Below are positions 1 to 11,266 of a DNA stretch of 64,000 nucleotides, in pieces (position 1 is the stretch's first letter; each line of letters opens with the position of its first letter). The DNA comes from Micromonospora sp. FIMYZ51 (GTDB taxonomy: Bacteria; Actinomycetota; Actinomycetes; Mycobacteriales; Micromonosporaceae). The position numbers and the translations under genes are program-made. Below the pieces are notes generated by a model. It was not told where the DNA came from. It ran no database searches and saw nothing but the letters and a program-made list of their open reading frames with translations. The DNA is taken from positions 4,154,001 to 4,218,000 of the forward strand of contig NZ_CP134706.1 in the NCBI RefSeq assembly GCF_038246755.1. Reading direction: 5' to 3'.

Positions 1-1284
1 GTCGTCCACGGACCAGTCCGACCGGCTCCGGTACGTCGCGGCAAGCGTCTCCGCGGCCTCGGGGTCCACACCCATCACCCGACTGGCGTCGCCGAGCCAG
101 CCGAGCACCTCCGTCGGGGTCAGCACCGGCCACCACGCCCGCCGGAAGCCGTGCAGCTCGTTGCGCTCGCCGACCTCCTCGGCGAACAACTCCCGGTCGA
201 GGTGCCTCCCCTCGACCTGTTGCCACAGCGCCGCCACCAGCACGGTGGCGGCGGTCGGGCCGGCGGCGTTGGGCTTGGTGCCGCTCGCCTCGCAGCGGGT
301 GCGGACCTGGTGGCGGGCCGCCGCCAGGTCCGCCGCGTCGAGGGTGAGCACCTGGCCGGCGTACACCAGTCGCAGCCGGCGTGGTGCGGTCGGCGGCGGC
401 TGCCAGATCAGCTCGACCAGCACGTCCCGCATGCGGTCGTCGCCCTTGATCCGGGCCACCTGCGCGCGGTCGCGGCGGGTGGCGGTGACACCCTCGACCA
501 GTTCACCGAGGGCCCGCAGGTGCACGCTCTCCTCGCCGAGCGAGGGCAGCACCCGGCCGATGTAGCGGGTGAAGACCGTCGAGGGGCCGACCACCAGGAT
601 GCGGCCGTCGGTGAACCGGCCCCGGTTGGTGTAGAGCAGGTACGCCGCCCGGTGCAGCGCGACCTGGGTCTTGCCGGTGCCCGGTCCGCCGCTGATCAGG
701 GTGACGCCCCGGGCCGGCGCCCGGATGGCCTCGTCCTGTTCGCGCTGGATGGTGCTGACGATGTCGCGCATGTGCGGTCCACGGGAGCGGCGCAACGCGG
801 CCAGCAGCGCGCCCTCGCCCAGCACCCGCAGGTCACCGGCCTGGTCCGGGGCGAGCACATCGTCGTCGAGGTCGACGACCTGCGGACCACGGCAGATGAT
901 GACCCGGCGGCGGACCACGCCGAGCGGCTCGCCCGGCGTCGCCCGGTAGAACGCCGCGGCGGCCGGCGCCCGCCAGTCGACAAGCAGCGGTTCCAGACCG
1001 TCGCGTACGCCCAGCCGGCCGATGTGGAAGCTCTCCCCGTCGTCGAAGTCGAGCCGACCGAAGACGATGCCCTCCGCCTCGACGTCCAGCGCCCGCAGCC
1101 GTACGGCGGCCCGGTGCACCATCGCGTCCCGCTCCACCAAACCGGTGGCCGGGCCGCCGGCCGCCCGCCGGTGGCCCTCACCGGCGAGGTCGTTCGCCCG
1201 TGCCCGCATCCCGTCAAGCAACTCGTAGACCCGGTCCACGACCCGCTGCTCGGCAGCGATCTCCCGGCCCCTGACGTCAGACAC
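1..1284 (-). CDS. HelD/HelR-like RNA polymerase-recycling ATPase (UvrD superfamily), 3' end outside window
   Basis: Only the first 428 codons are in the window; the frame is open to base 1. The N-terminal part carries VDWRAP and FYRATP, which are typical of the actinobacterial HelD/HelR branch of superfamily 1 helicase-like ATPases. A Walker A motif GGPGTGKT lies near residue 199. HelD/HelR proteins bind RNA polymerase and release stalled complexes, and some HelR members give rifampicin tolerance (family knowledge). The start chosen is GTG at 1284, preceded by a G-rich stretch that could act as ribosome binding site. The RNAP-contacting details cannot be judged because the C-terminal half is missing, and a generic UvrD/Rep helicase is the alternative. 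I saw no obvious rifamycin-associated element upstream. Confidence 0.85.
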   Translation of the reverse strand, partial: MSDVRGREIAAEQRVVDRVYELLDGMRARANDLAGEGHRRAAGGPATGLVERDAMVHRAAVRLRALDVEAEGIVFGRLDFDDGESFHIGRLGVRDGLEPLLVDWRAPAAAAFYRATPGEPLGVVRRRVIICRGPQVVDLDDDVLAPDQAGDLRVLGEGALLAALRRSRGPHMRDIVSTIQREQDEAIRAPARGVTLISGGPGTGKTQVALHRAAYLLYTNRGRFTDGRILVVGPSTVFTRYIGRVLPSLGEESVHLRALGELVEGVTATRRDRAQVARIKGDDRMRDVLVELIWQPPPTAPRRLRLVYAGQVLTLDAADLAAARHQVRTRCEASGTKPNAAGPTAATVLVAALWQQVEGRHLDRELFAEEVGERNELHGFRRAWWPVLTPTEVLGWLGDASRVMGVDPEAAETLAATYRSRSDWSVDD

Positions 1285-1877
1285 GATGACCCCCCGCGAC
1301 GCATGGCTTGACTGACCGGCGAAGCGTATGACCAGTTCAAGGGGGGATAAATCGTTCTTCGCGACGATCCGAAGGCCCGCTTTCGCCCCTACAATGAAAG
1401 TGGCACCGCGGGGCGGGTCACTCCGGGCCGGGGCGCTCCCGCGCCGCGCCGGCCTGCGTCGGTGCCGCAATCATCCGGGCCTCGCCCCGCCCCTTCCGGG
1501 TGTCGGCCGGGGCGGTGGCCGGCGGGATGAGCCGAGGTCCAGCGTCGGTGGGCTCGGTCGGAAAATGCAGCGGGCCGGTCATGGAATTGCCACCCCCACG
1601 TCGGTACGCGCGGCACATCACGCGGTTCCTCGATGCGAAAACCCTAGGGCAGCACCGATTGGCGTTGCCAGATGCAAATGGATAACCGAAATGAGCGACT
1701 GGCGGGATTGCCGAGACGGTTCTCGCCGGGCATGATCGGTTCCGTCTACCAGGTGCCGGCGCCGGCGCGGCCCGGTGGCGCGGGTCGTCGTCGGCCCCGG
1801 GTCGCTGATCGACGCCACCGGGTACCGCCACTGCTGCGGCGCTGCCCACCGTCCGGCCCGCCGGCACCCAGCAGGGA
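1285..1877. other. Intergenic stretch without a convincing gene
   Basis: This 593-base stretch lies between the HelR-like start and the end of the betaine-binding pseudogene. The left part should hold the HelR promoter. Several overlapping frames are open because of high GC, but only one short reverse frame (1418-1582) looks even weakly protein-like. The stretch beside a decayed gene suggests eroded DNA. Confidence 0.5.
1418..1582 (-). CDS. Possible 54-residue hypothetical protein
   Basis: A reverse-strand frame starts with ATG at 1582, about seven bases after a GGTGG stretch, and ends at 1418. It is proline/alanine-rich, has no recognisable domain, signal peptide or membrane segment, and has no partner gene. 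Third-codon GC is fairly high but includes several A/T-ending codons. It may be chance. Confidence 0.2.
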   Translation of the reverse strand: MTGPLHFPTEPTDAGPRLIPPATAPADTRKGRGEARMIAAPTQAGAARERPGPE

Positions 1878-2160
1878 CTAGTCGGCGGGCAGCCAGCTCT
1901 GCCACACGTCCGGGTTGGCGTCCAGCCACTTTTCGGCCGCCTCGTCGTGGGACAACTTGTCGACCGTGAGATAACGCGCCACCTCGTTCTGGTCGGCGGC
2001 TGTCCACTGAAAATTCTTGATCAGTTCGCCCCTTCCGCTCGCCCTCCCGGAACGCCTCGATCAGCTTGTCCTCGCTGCAGGTGGTGTCGACAGCGAAGTC
2101 GAGTTTGAGTTGAGGATCAGCGCCCGGTCGTTTGTCTCGTAGGAGGGGTCCCCGTTGAGC
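1878..2160 (-). pseudogene. Remnant of a glycine betaine ABC transporter substrate-binding protein (ProX/OpuAC type)
   Basis: Three reverse-strand pieces in different frames read like one OpuAC-type binding protein. First comes VLLNGDPSYETNDRALILN, then LKLDFAVDTTCSEDKLIEAF, then a C-terminal piece beginning ELIKNFQWTAADQNEVA that ends in WLPAD and a TAG stop at 1878-1880. At least two frameshifts are needed, and the middle segment, where the aromatic substrate-binding region normally lies, is missing. The N-terminal half and signal peptide are absent as well. The remnant abuts the end of the KS-beta gene, so insertion of the polyketide operon or a deletion could have removed the rest. No permease or ATPase partners remain. 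Confidence 0.7.
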
Positions 2161-2169
2161 AGTACGCCC

Positions 2170-3429
2170 TCACCGCCGGAGGTGGGAGCCCGCACCTGTC
2201 GGTGCCGCGCCACGCAGCACCAGCGCGCTGTTGAATCCGTCGAAGCCCCGCGCGCAGACCAGCGCCACCCGGGTACGCGGGCGTCGGCGCTCGCGGAGAA
2301 ACTCCAGTTCACAGCCGTCGGCGACCCGGTCCGGGCCGGCCGACGCGGGAAGCGTGTCGTGCCGGTAGGCGAGCAGGGCGGTGGCCACGTCCAACGCCGA
2401 CCCACCCTGGTGTGCCCGCCCGGTCAACGCCTTGTGGGTGCTCACCGGCGCCGCGTCGCCGAAGACTGTCCGCAGTGCGGTGGCCTCGGCGCGGTCGTAG
2501 CGGGGCACCCCGAGGGCGTCGGGCACCACCAGGTCCACCTCGGCCGGTTCGGCGTCGGCCCGGCCCAGCGCCAGCCGCATGGCCCGGGCGTACTGGTGGG
2601 GGTCGCCGGCCGACTCGGCCGAGGTGTGTACCGCGTCGTGGGTGGCGCCCCACCCGGCCACCTCGCCGTAGCTGCGGGCGCCCCGGGCCACCGCGTGACC
2701 GTACTCCTCGACCACGAAGACCGCGCCGCCCTCGGCCGGCAGGTAACCGCACGCCCCGGCGTCGAACGGCCGGTAGGCCCGCTCCGGGTCGGTGGCCTCG
2801 CTGAGCAGGCCGGAGCGCGCCTGGCAGGCCAGCGCGTACGGGCTCAGCGGGCACTCGGTCGCCCCGGCCAGCACCACCGATGCGCCGCGCCGGATGGTGC
2901 GTACCGCGTGGGCGAGGCTGTCCAGGCCACCGGCCGACTCGGCCACCAGCACCCCGCACGGTCCCTTCGCCTGGTGCCGGATGGAGAGCTGACCGACGCT
3001 TGCCGCGTAGAACCAGGCGATCGACTGGTACGCCCCGACGGTGCGGGCCGCAGACGACCAGAGCCGTTGCAGTTCCCGCTGGCCGAACAGGTTGCCGCCG
3101 GAGGAACTGGCCAGGGTGACCGCCCAGCCGTACGGATCGGGTGCCTGCTCGGGCAGGCCGGCGTCGGCAAGTGCCAGCCGGGTGGCGGCGAACCCGAGGT
3201 GGGTCCACCGGTCGGTCTGCACCAGCGCGCGGTTGTCGGTGTAGCGGGACGGGTCGAAGTCCGCCACCTCGCCGCCGAACCGGGTCGGATAGCCGCTGGC
3301 GTCGAAGAGCGTGATCGGGCCGGTACGCCGCTGGCCGGCGAGCACGGTACGCCAGTGCCGCTGGGCGCCCACCCCGCTTGGCGCGACCACACCGATCCCG
3401 GTCACCACCGCCCGCCGCTGCTCGGTCAC
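2170..3429 (-). CDS. Type II PKS ketosynthase beta subunit (chain length factor)
   Basis: This 419-residue protein has the thiolase fold of KS-beta subunits, which pair with KS-alpha to set chain length of an aromatic polyketide. The active-site region reads VAESAGGLD. Ser165 aligns with the catalytic Cys of KS-alpha, whereas most KS-beta proteins have Gln there (family knowledge), so it cannot act as a normal condensing enzyme and may differ in priming. The GTG start at 3429 overlaps the KS-alpha stop as GTGA, indicating translational coupling. A longer frame exists upstream only because the strand lacks stops; it runs antiphase through the other PKS genes and is not real. It is the last gene of the four-gene operon. 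Confidence 0.93.
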   Translation of the reverse strand: MTEQRRAVVTGIGVVAPSGVGAQRHWRTVLAGQRRTGPITLFDASGYPTRFGGEVADFDPSRYTDNRALVQTDRWTHLGFAATRLALADAGLPEQAPDPYGWAVTLASSSGGNLFGQRELQRLWSSAARTVGAYQSIAWFYAASVGQLSIRHQAKGPCGVLVAESAGGLDSLAHAVRTIRRGASVVLAGATECPLSPYALACQARSGLLSEATDPERAYRPFDAGACGYLPAEGGAVFVVEEYGHAVARGARSYGEVAGWGATHDAVHTSAESAGDPHQYARAMRLALGRADAEPAEVDLVVPDALGVPRYDRAEATALRTVFGDAAPVSTHKALTGRAHQGGSALDVATALLAYRHDTLPASAGPDRVADGCELEFLRERRRPRTRVALVCARGFDGFNSALVLRGAAPTGAGSHLRR

Positions 3430-4696
3430 GCCGACACCTCGCGGGCGAGCCGGCGGAACAGCATCGCCGACTGGAAGCCGCCGAAGCCGCTGCCGACCGA
3501 GAGCGCCACGTCGACCGGCACCTCCCGGGCGGTGTTCGGCACGTAGTCCAGGTCGCACTCCGGGTCCCGGGTGGCCCAGTTGGCCGTCGGCGGCACCACT
3601 CCGAACTCGATCGCCAGGGCGCAGGCGGCCATCTCGATCGAGCCGATGGCGCCAAGCGAGTGTCCGACCATCGACTTGATCGAGCTGATCGGCACCCGGT
3701 ACGCGGCCGGCCCGAGGGCCCGCTTGAACGCGGCCGTCTCGTGCCGGTCGTTCTGTCGGGTGCCGGAGCCGTGCGCGCTGATGTAGGAGATCTCCGCGGG
3801 ATCCAGCCGGGCCTGGCGCAGCGCGTCGGTGATGGCCAGGCCCATCTCCCGACCGTCCGGGCGCAACCCGGTCATGTGGTAGCCGTTGCTGCGGCTGGCG
3901 TAGCCGGCGACCTCGCAGTAGACGTGTGCGCCGCGCCGCCGGGCGTGACCGGCCTCCTCCAGCACCAGCACCGCCGCCCCCTCGGCCAGCACGAAGCCGC
4001 GCCGGTCCGCGTCGAAGGGTCGGGAGGCGTGCGCCGGGTCGGCGTTGTCCGGGCTGGTGGCCTTGATGGCGTCGAAGGAGGCGACGGTGACCGGGGAGAT
4101 CGGCGAGTCGGCGGCTCCGGCGAGCACGATGTCCGCCTCGCCGTCGGCGATGAGCTGGTGGGCGTACCCGATCGCGTCGATGCCGGAGGTGCAGCCGGTC
4201 GAGACGACCTGGGCCGGGCCGTGCAACCCGTGCCGGCAGGCCACATCGGCGGCCAGGCTGCTGGGCACCAGCGCCGGATAGAGGTACGGTCCGCCGAGCG
4301 CGGCGTCGACAAGCCAGTTCCGGCCGCTGTCGCTGACCGTGACGTACTCCTGTTCCAGGGCCATGGTGCCGCCGACGGCGGTGCCGAGCACCACGCCGGC
4401 CCGGTCCCGCTCGGCATCGGTCAACTCCAGACCGCTGTCGGCGACCGCCTCGGCGGCACAGGCCAGCGCGAACTGCACGTACCGGTCGGCGCGTCGCTGC
4501 TGCTCGGGGGTGAGCCCGGCGGCCTGCGGGTCGAAGTCGCACTCGGCGGCGATCTGCGAGCGGAACGGCGCCGGGTCGAAGAAGCTGATCCGTCGGGTCG
4601 CCGTACGCCCCTCGGTGATGTTCTTCCAGAACCGGTCCCGGGTGCCGCCGCCCGGGGCGACCACCCCGATCCCGGTGACCACGGTGCGGCGGCCGG

Positions 4697-4700
<4 letters not shown>
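3426..4700 (-). CDS. Type II PKS ketosynthase alpha subunit
   Basis: This 424-residue beta-ketoacyl synthase catalyses decarboxylative condensation of malonyl-ACP units with its KS-beta partner. The catalytic Cys170 is in [10 protein letters not shown], His310 in [12 protein letters not shown], and Lys342 and His347 in [13 protein letters not shown], so all residues needed for condensation are present. Length is normal for the family. The ATG overlaps the cupin stop (ATGA), and its own stop overlaps the KS-beta start (GTGA). KS-alpha/KS-beta beside a cupin, ACP and cyclase resembles whiE-type spore-pigment loci, though several expected cyclases and oxygenases are missing from this window. Confidence 0.96.
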
Positions 4701-6242
<1,542 letters not shown>

Positions 6243-7052
6243 TTGGCCGCCGATCCGCCCGCCCCGACCACCGGAGAACGCCGGCACGTCGAGGTAGCCC
6301 TGCACCTGCTCGGCGGCTTCCGCCTGACGCACGGCGGCACACCGGTGCTGGTGCCCCGGGGCCTGCAACGGGTGATCGCGCTGATCGGGCTGCGGTCCGG
6401 CGCGACCCGTACCCACCTCGCCGGGTTGCTGTGGCCGGAGGCCACCGAGGAACGAGCCCTGTCGTCGCTGCGCACCGCGCTGTGGCGGCTGCGCCAGGAC
6501 CCGTACTGCCCGATGATCATCACCGCCGACACCGTCCGGCTCGACCCGACGGTACGGGTCGACGTCGACGAGCTGGTCGCCACGGCGGCCCGGGTCCGCG
6601 ACGGCCAGCCACCGGAGGACGCCACGCTGGCCCTCACCGCCGGCCGACACGACCTGCTGCCCGGCTGGTACGACGACTGGGTGCTGACCAACCGCGAACG
6701 GTTACGCCAGCTCCGCCTGCACATGCTCGAACAACTCGCCGGCCAGCACCTGGCCGCCGGACGGCACGGCGAGGCCCTCGACGCGGCACTTGAGGCGATG
6801 GCCGCCGAGCCGCTGCGGGAGACGCCGCACCGGCTGGTGGTCCGCATCCATCTCGCCGAGGGCAACGCCTTCGAGGCGGTACACGCCTTCTACGTCTACC
6901 GGGACCTGCTGCTGCGGGAGCTACGGCTGGAGCCGTCCCCGGCGATGACCGCGCTGCTCGAGGAGACACTCGGACCGATCCGGCGCGCGAGCCGGCCGGT
7001 ACCCCGGCCGCCGGGGCAACCGTCCACCCGGCCCACGTCCCAGGCCCGCTGA
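6243..7052 (+). CDS. SARP-family transcriptional activator
   Basis: This 269-residue protein has an OmpR-like winged-helix region (about 15-100, LHLLGGFRLTHGG to SLRTALWRLR) and then a bacterial transcriptional activation domain of helical repeats (about 105-245). That is the minimal architecture of SARPs without the NB-ARC extension. Such proteins activate secondary-metabolite operons, and its position divergent from the PKS genes makes it their likely pathway-specific activator. The start is a TTG at 6243 after a GGGGGTG stretch. It is not certain, because no in-frame ATG or GTG lies near the domain start. The C-terminus is a proline/arginine-rich tail. Confidence 0.9.
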   Translation: MAADPPAPTTGERRHVEVALHLLGGFRLTHGGTPVLVPRGLQRVIALIGLRSGATRTHLAGLLWPEATEERALSSLRTALWRLRQDPYCPMIITADTVRLDPTVRVDVDELVATAARVRDGQPPEDATLALTAGRHDLLPGWYDDWVLTNRERLRQLRLHMLEQLAGQHLAAGRHGEALDAALEAMAAEPLRETPHRLVVRIHLAEGNAFEAVHAFYVYRDLLLRELRLEPSPAMTALLEETLGPIRRASRPVPRPPGQPSTRPTSQAR

Positions 7053-7251
7053 CCGGCCGTCACCGGGACGGCGTTCGCCGCACCTTTCCGCGTCCACACC
7101 GTCCGTCCCGTACCGGGCACCTGTGGTGACCCTCCCGGCCTGAATACGGACTGTTACCGAGCCTGCCTGTTGCCTCTGCGTCACGTGTGAAAAGCTGCGG
7201 CGAGCTTTTTTCGCGACGACGATCCGGACGTGACCTTCAGGGAGGTTTGCC

Positions 7252-8208
7252 GTGGGCGATTCCTTCGGAAACTGGCTGATACTGCTCGTGGTGCTGCTGG
7301 CCGGGCTGGCCGGCGGCTGGCTGTTGCTGCGCGGCCGGCGCAACGACGCGCCCGCGCCGACAAGTGACGCAACCACGCAGGCGAGCGCGCCGGCAGCAGC
7401 CACGACCACCGACACCCAGCCACCGAGCAGCACCAGCGCAGCACCCGCCGAGCCGGTCGCCGCCGAACCGACCACTGTGGAGCCGGTCGCCGCCGAACCG
7501 ACAGCTGTCGAACCGGCCACCAGCGCCGCCCCGGCCACCAGCACGCCCGCCGCCACGCAGCCGGCTGCCACCGAGCCGATCGCGACCGTGGTGGACACCG
7601 CGACCGTGGTGGACACCGCATCGACGCCGGCCGTGGTCACCGAGCCCGTCACCACCGACGCCACGACCACGGACGCCACCACCGTCGACGCCACAGCCGC
7701 GGACGCCACGACCACCGACGCCATCGCCGCCGACGTCAGCACGCCGGAGTCCGCACTGAGCGAGTCCACCGCGAGCGAGCCGGCCGGGACCGCAGCGACG
7801 ACCGGGACCGCAGCGGCGACCGAGCCGACCGAGAGCACGCCGACGACCGTCGATGCCGCCCCGGCGCGCCGCAAGCCGGCCACCAAGCGGGCTCCGGCCG
7901 CCAAGAAGACGCCGGCTGCAAAGAAAACACCGGCCGCCGCACCGACCGCCGCTGTCGAAGAGGCCGCCACGTCGGCCGCCGCCGTCGCGGAGGCCGCCGA
8001 CGACTTCCGCCGCATCCAGGGTGTCGGGCCGAAGATGGCCGCCGCCCTGCACGGCGCCGGCATCCGGACCTTCCGGCAGCTGGCGGACCTGGACGAGGCC
8101 GGGCTGCGGGAAACCATCCGGGGCGCCGGGCTGCGGGCCACGGCCAGCGTGGCCACCTGGCCGCAGCAGGCGAAGATCCTGGCCGCCCAGGCCGGCGACG
8201 AGGTCTGA
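7252..8208 (+). CDS. Membrane-anchored protein with a helix-hairpin-helix-type C-terminal domain
   Basis: This 318-residue protein has one N-terminal membrane helix (residues 9-27) followed by a basic RGRR. A low-complexity Ala/Thr/Glu/Pro segment of about 190 residues (repeats such as AEPTTVEPVA and TDATT) leads to a lysine-rich stretch near 220, then a C-terminal domain (about 245-318) with IQGVGPKMAAALHGAGI. That motif is typical of helix-hairpin-helix or DUF4332-like modules that bind nucleic acids or act as protein adaptors. GTG at 7252 is preceded by GGGAGG six bases away. The topology implies a cytoplasmic domain on a long tether. Function is unknown, and it is probably monocistronic. 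Confidence 0.82.
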   Translation: MGDSFGNWLILLVVLLAGLAGGWLLLRGRRNDAPAPTSDATTQASAPAAATTTDTQPPSSTSAAPAEPVAAEPTTVEPVAAEPTAVEPATSAAPATSTPAATQPAATEPIATVVDTATVVDTASTPAVVTEPVTTDATTTDATTVDATAADATTTDAIAADVSTPESALSESTASEPAGTAATTGTAAATEPTESTPTTVDAAPARRKPATKRAPAAKKTPAAKKTPAAAPTAAVEEAATSAAAVAEAADDFRRIQGVGPKMAAALHGAGIRTFRQLADLDEAGLRETIRGAGLRATASVATWPQQAKILAAQAGDEV

Positions 8209-8351
8209 CCAGGGTCGCTGAGCCGCCGCCGGTACGGGGGACGGCGAGCGCGCAGGCGGATGGTCGCGGCGCGGGCCGGTCATCGTTAGCCGGACGGCCC
8301 GGTTGGGTACAAGGCCCGTCACCTCGTACCCACCCTCGACTGGAGGACGCC

Positions 8352-8558
8352 ATGCGTGGCACGTCGATATTCGGAGTTCTCGTCGTTATCTGGCTCATCA
8401 TCGGCGCCGTCGCCGCCGGCCAGCGCGGCTACTACAACGACGAGGAGACCAACTGCGCCGAGTTCGGCACCATTCTGGTCACCATCGTCGCCGGACCACT
8501 GAACTACGTGGGCGCCAACCCGAAGGTCGACTGCGAGCTGCCCCAGCCCTCCCAGTGA
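8352..8558 (+). CDS. Small conserved hydrophobic protein
   Basis: This 68-residue protein starts with ATG after GGAGG at five bases spacing. It has a hydrophobic N-terminal helix (FGVLVVIWLIIGAVAAGQRG), a short acidic segment with a Cys, then a second moderately hydrophobic stretch around GTILVTIVAGPLNYVG and a C-terminal Cys. Similar tiny membrane proteins with this shape are common in actinobacteria. The function is unknown. A strong hairpin follows at 8588. Confidence 0.8.
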   Translation: MRGTSIFGVLVVIWLIIGAVAAGQRGYYNDEETNCAEFGTILVTIVAGPLNYVGANPKVDCELPQPSQ

Positions 8559-8587
8559 CGTGGGCGGGAAACAACCACGCCCGGCTC

Positions 8588-8622
8588 CGCCCGCCGCCGG
8601 TCAGCGCGACCGGCGGCGGGCG
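8588..8622. terminator. Perfect 15-bp hairpin, likely terminator
   Basis: The arms 8588-8602 and 8608-8622 are perfectly complementary (CGCCCGCCGCCGGTC and its reverse complement) around the five-base loop AGCGC. It sits 30 bases after the small hydrophobic gene. There is no T-tract, as is common in high-GC actinobacteria. Confidence 0.7.
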
Positions 8623-8643
8623 GGGATCTGGCCGGGCGGCGCA

Positions 8644-8701
8644 GGGCTAGCCCGGTTGACGTAGGGCTAGCCCGGACTAGCGGATTGGCGAGGGCTAGCC
8701 G
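8644..8701. repeat. Three copies of the palindrome GGGCTAGCCC/G
   Basis: The 10-bp palindrome GGGCTAGCCC occurs at 8644-8653 and 8664-8673, and a variant ending in G at 8692-8701. The first two copies share longer flanks (AGGGCTAGCCCGG). The last copy contains the TAG stop codon of the convergent permease gene. Spacings are 20 and 28 bp. It may be a repeat-expanded 3' structure or a protein-binding cluster. Confidence 0.6.
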
Positions 8702-10785
8702 CCGACGTGGATGCCGGGGCGTCGGGCCGGATCGGGCTCGGACTTGCGCAGGATCTCCCGAACCACCGGCGGAGTGTCGCCCCGGCCCAGGATCAGGTAC
8801 CGCAACAGGTGCGCGATCGGGTTTCCCTCCGACCACTCGAAGTGCGCGTGCGGGCGGATCCCGGTGGCGTCGCGCAGCGCCAGCAGGATCGCCGCGATGG
8901 CGTTTGGCGCCGCCGGGCTGCTGGCCCGCAGCACCCGGTATCCGCCCACCTCGACGCCGCGTACCCGCAACACGTGCCGGAACCCGGACGGATCGAGCAC
9001 GTCGATCTCCAGGAACAGCACATCGGTCGCCCCGGGCACCGGATTGAGCCCACGCTGCGCCCGCTCCTTGACGGTGTACTCCTTGACTGCGCCGCTGCGC
9101 GGCTTGTGGGCGATCACGTGCAACCGGCCGTCGTGGGCCACCGAGTCGGCGATGAACCGCCGCGCCGCCTCGTCGAACTCCACCCGCTCCGCCCGCAGCT
9201 CGGTCGTCCGGGTGACCCGGGAGACCAGCGACACCGCGATGATGCCGAGGATGAACAGGCCGGAGATGGCGATCCCGTCCGGCTTGGCGATCACGTTCTC
9301 GACAAGCGCGTACAACAGGACCAGGGTGAGGACGGTGAAGCCGGCGGCGACGCCGCGCTGCCGGTGCCCGGCGGCGGCGATCGCCACCGCCACCGCGGCG
9401 GAGACCATCATGGCCAGAATACCGGTCGCGTACGCCCCGGCCTGGGCATCGACGTCCGCCCGGAAGAGCACGGTCAACACGATGCAGACAAGCGTGTAGA
9501 CGATGACCACCGGCCGTACCGCCCGCGCCCACTCCGGTGCCATCCCGTAGGCCGGCAGGTAGCGCGGCACGATGTTGATCAGACCGGCCATCGCCGACGC
9601 ACCGGCGAACCACAGGATGAGGATGCTGCTGACGTCGTACACGGTGCCGAAGACCTCGCCGACCTGCTGGTGGGCGAGGTAGGCCAGAGCCCGACCGTTT
9701 GCGGCCCCGCCGGGGGCGAACTGGTCGGGCGGAATCAGCACGGTGGTGACGAAGGTGGTGCAGACCAGGTAGACCGACATGATCAACGCGGCGGCGGTGA
9801 GCAGCCGTCGGGTGTTGCGGATCCGCGCGGCCAGCCGCGCCTGCGGGTCCGGCCCGGCCCCGGCGACCAGGGGCATCATGCTGACCCCGGTCTCGAAACC
9901 GGAGAGGCCCAACACCAGCAACGGGAACGCCAGCGCCGCGGTCAGCGCCACCTCGCCCGGGCCACCGCCCGCCCGCAGCGTCCCGGTCCAGTCCGCCAGC
10001 ACCCCCGGGTTGTCGAAGACCTCGCCCAGGGCCGCCGCCACGATCACCGCGTTCAGGACCAGGAAGGCCACGACCAGCGGCACGGCCACCGCCACCGCCT
10101 CCCGGAAGCCGAGCAGGAAGACCCCGCCCAGCACCAGCAGGAGCAGCACCGTGACGGCGACCGCGACCGTGCTCCCGCCGAACCCCGCCGGCAGGTACGG
10201 ATTCTGCAACAGGTGCACGGTGGCGTCGGCCGAGGAGAGGGTGATGGTGACGAGCCACGAGGTGGCGACGAAGCCGAGCAGGACCAGCACGAAGATCTTG
10301 CCCCGCCAGAACGGCAGCAGCCGTTCCAGCATCGCCACCGAACCCTGACCGTGCGGGCTCTCCTGCGCCACCCGGCGGTACATCGGCAGCATGCCGAAGA
10401 GGGTCAACGCCACGATCAGCAGGGTCGCCAGCGGCGACAGCGCCCCGGCCGCCAGGGCGGCGATGCCGGGCAGGTAGGACAGGGTGGAGAAGTAGTCCAC
10501 ACCGGTCAGGCACATCACCCGCCACCAGGAGTGCGACCGCGCCTGCCCCTCGCCGGTCTCCGGACCGACCGGCTGCACCTGGTGCACCAGCAGCCAGCGG
10601 CGCAGTCGGCTCGGCGGGGCGGCGGTGCCGCGCGGGCCCACCGCCACCCGGTCCGGCACGCTCACCCGCCGCCCCGCCCGTTCACCCGGCCGGGTGGGAT
10701 CCCGCGCCGCACGCAGCCCGGGATCCGGCGTACCGGACGCCAGCCGGCGTTCCCGGCCACGTCGCGCTCTGGTCCTGTCCCCCAT
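8695..10785 (-). CDS. APC-superfamily amino acid permease
   Basis: This 696-residue integral membrane protein has a hydrophilic arginine-rich N-terminal tail of about 85 residues, then about twelve membrane helices starting near [21 protein letters not shown] cytoplasmic C-terminal domain of about 200 residues follows. The helix pattern and the GFETGVSMM segment match actinobacterial APC-family transporters, in which proton-coupled amino acid import is usual. The substrate cannot be read from sequence. The ATG at 10785 has only a weak ribosome site, so translation could begin further in. The stop codon lies inside a repeated palindrome. No obvious operon partner. Confidence 0.85.
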   Translation of the reverse strand: MGDRTRARRGRERRLASGTPDPGLRAARDPTRPGERAGRRVSVPDRVAVGPRGTAAPPSRLRRWLLVHQVQPVGPETGEGQARSHSWWRVMCLTGVDYFSTLSYLPGIAALAAGALSPLATLLIVALTLFGMLPMYRRVAQESPHGQGSVAMLERLLPFWRGKIFVLVLLGFVATSWLVTITLSSADATVHLLQNPYLPAGFGGSTVAVAVTVLLLLVLGGVFLLGFREAVAVAVPLVVAFLVLNAVIVAAALGEVFDNPGVLADWTGTLRAGGGPGEVALTAALAFPLLVLGLSGFETGVSMMPLVAGAGPDPQARLAARIRNTRRLLTAAALIMSVYLVCTTFVTTVLIPPDQFAPGGAANGRALAYLAHQQVGEVFGTVYDVSSILILWFAGASAMAGLINIVPRYLPAYGMAPEWARAVRPVVIVYTLVCIVLTVLFRADVDAQAGAYATGILAMMVSAAVAVAIAAAGHRQRGVAAGFTVLTLVLLYALVENVIAKPDGIAISGLFILGIIAVSLVSRVTRTTELRAERVEFDEAARRFIADSVAHDGRLHVIAHKPRSGAVKEYTVKERAQRGLNPVPGATDVLFLEIDVLDPSGFRHVLRVRGVEVGGYRVLRASSPAAPNAIAAILLALRDATGIRPHAHFEWSEGNPIAHLLRYLILGRGDTPPVVREILRKSEPDPARRPGIHVGG

Positions 10786-10870
10786 GTCCCGCCCGCCCTC
10801 CGGCGTTCCTGCCCCGACCGTAGGCGGTCGAAGAACGCGACTTCGCCCGAACCGGGAAAGCGGACCGCGC

Positions 10871-11266
10871 TCAGCCGCCGCCCGGATCCGTCAGGGCGCG
10901 GGCCAGCCCGGCCGGGTCGGCGACGGTTACCGTCAGCCCCGGATGGCGCGGCCAGCCACCGGGCACCAGGGCGGGTACCGGCCGGACGAACCGTACGCAG
11001 AGCCCGGCGGCGACACTGCTGCCGAAGGTCACCCCGAGGTCGGAAGCGGACAGCCGGGGCCCGATCGCCCACCACCAGCGGTACGGCCCGCCGAGTTCGA
11101 CGCCGGCCACGTTGTCCCGGCCGGTACGCAGCCGCCACGGCCCGAACCGCACCGCGAGATCGTCGGCGGCCACCCGAACCCAGGCGGTCGATGGTCGAAC
11201 CCCGAGCAGCACCAGTAACGGGCGAAACTGCGGATCGAACCGGAACTCGAAGAGTTGTCCGGGCAT
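10871..11266 (-). CDS. Conserved hypothetical protein, possible PH-like fold
   Basis: This 131-residue protein begins [18 protein letters not shown] and contains alternating beta-strand-like segments with a central [13 protein letters not shown] region. No membrane helix or catalytic motif is evident. The strand pattern is reminiscent of small actinobacterial PH-like domains, but this is only suggestive. ATG at 11266 is the preferred start; an in-frame GTG six codons upstream is possible. It lies downstream of the DUF5995 gene on the same strand after a 157-base gap. Confidence 0.65.
   Translation of the reverse strand: MPGQLFEFRFDPQFRPLLVLLGVRPSTAWVRVAADDLAVRFGPWRLRTGRDNVAGVELGGPYRWWWAIGPRLSASDLGVTFGSSVAAGLCVRFVRPVPALVPGGWPRHPGLTVTVADPAGLARALTDPGGG

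Noticed and set aside
1285..1420. Rifamycin-associated element upstream of the HelR-like gene
   Set aside because: I looked for a long GC-rich palindrome of that type in front of the start codon and found none convincing.
2155..3546. Long forward frames antisense to the ketosynthase genes
   Set aside because: They are by-products of high third-position GC, rich in Arg/Gly/Pro/His without domains, while the reverse strand has clear motifs.
7053..7251. Small gene or RNA between the SARP and HhH genes
   Set aside because: No conserved frame or strong structure was visible in this 199-base gap.
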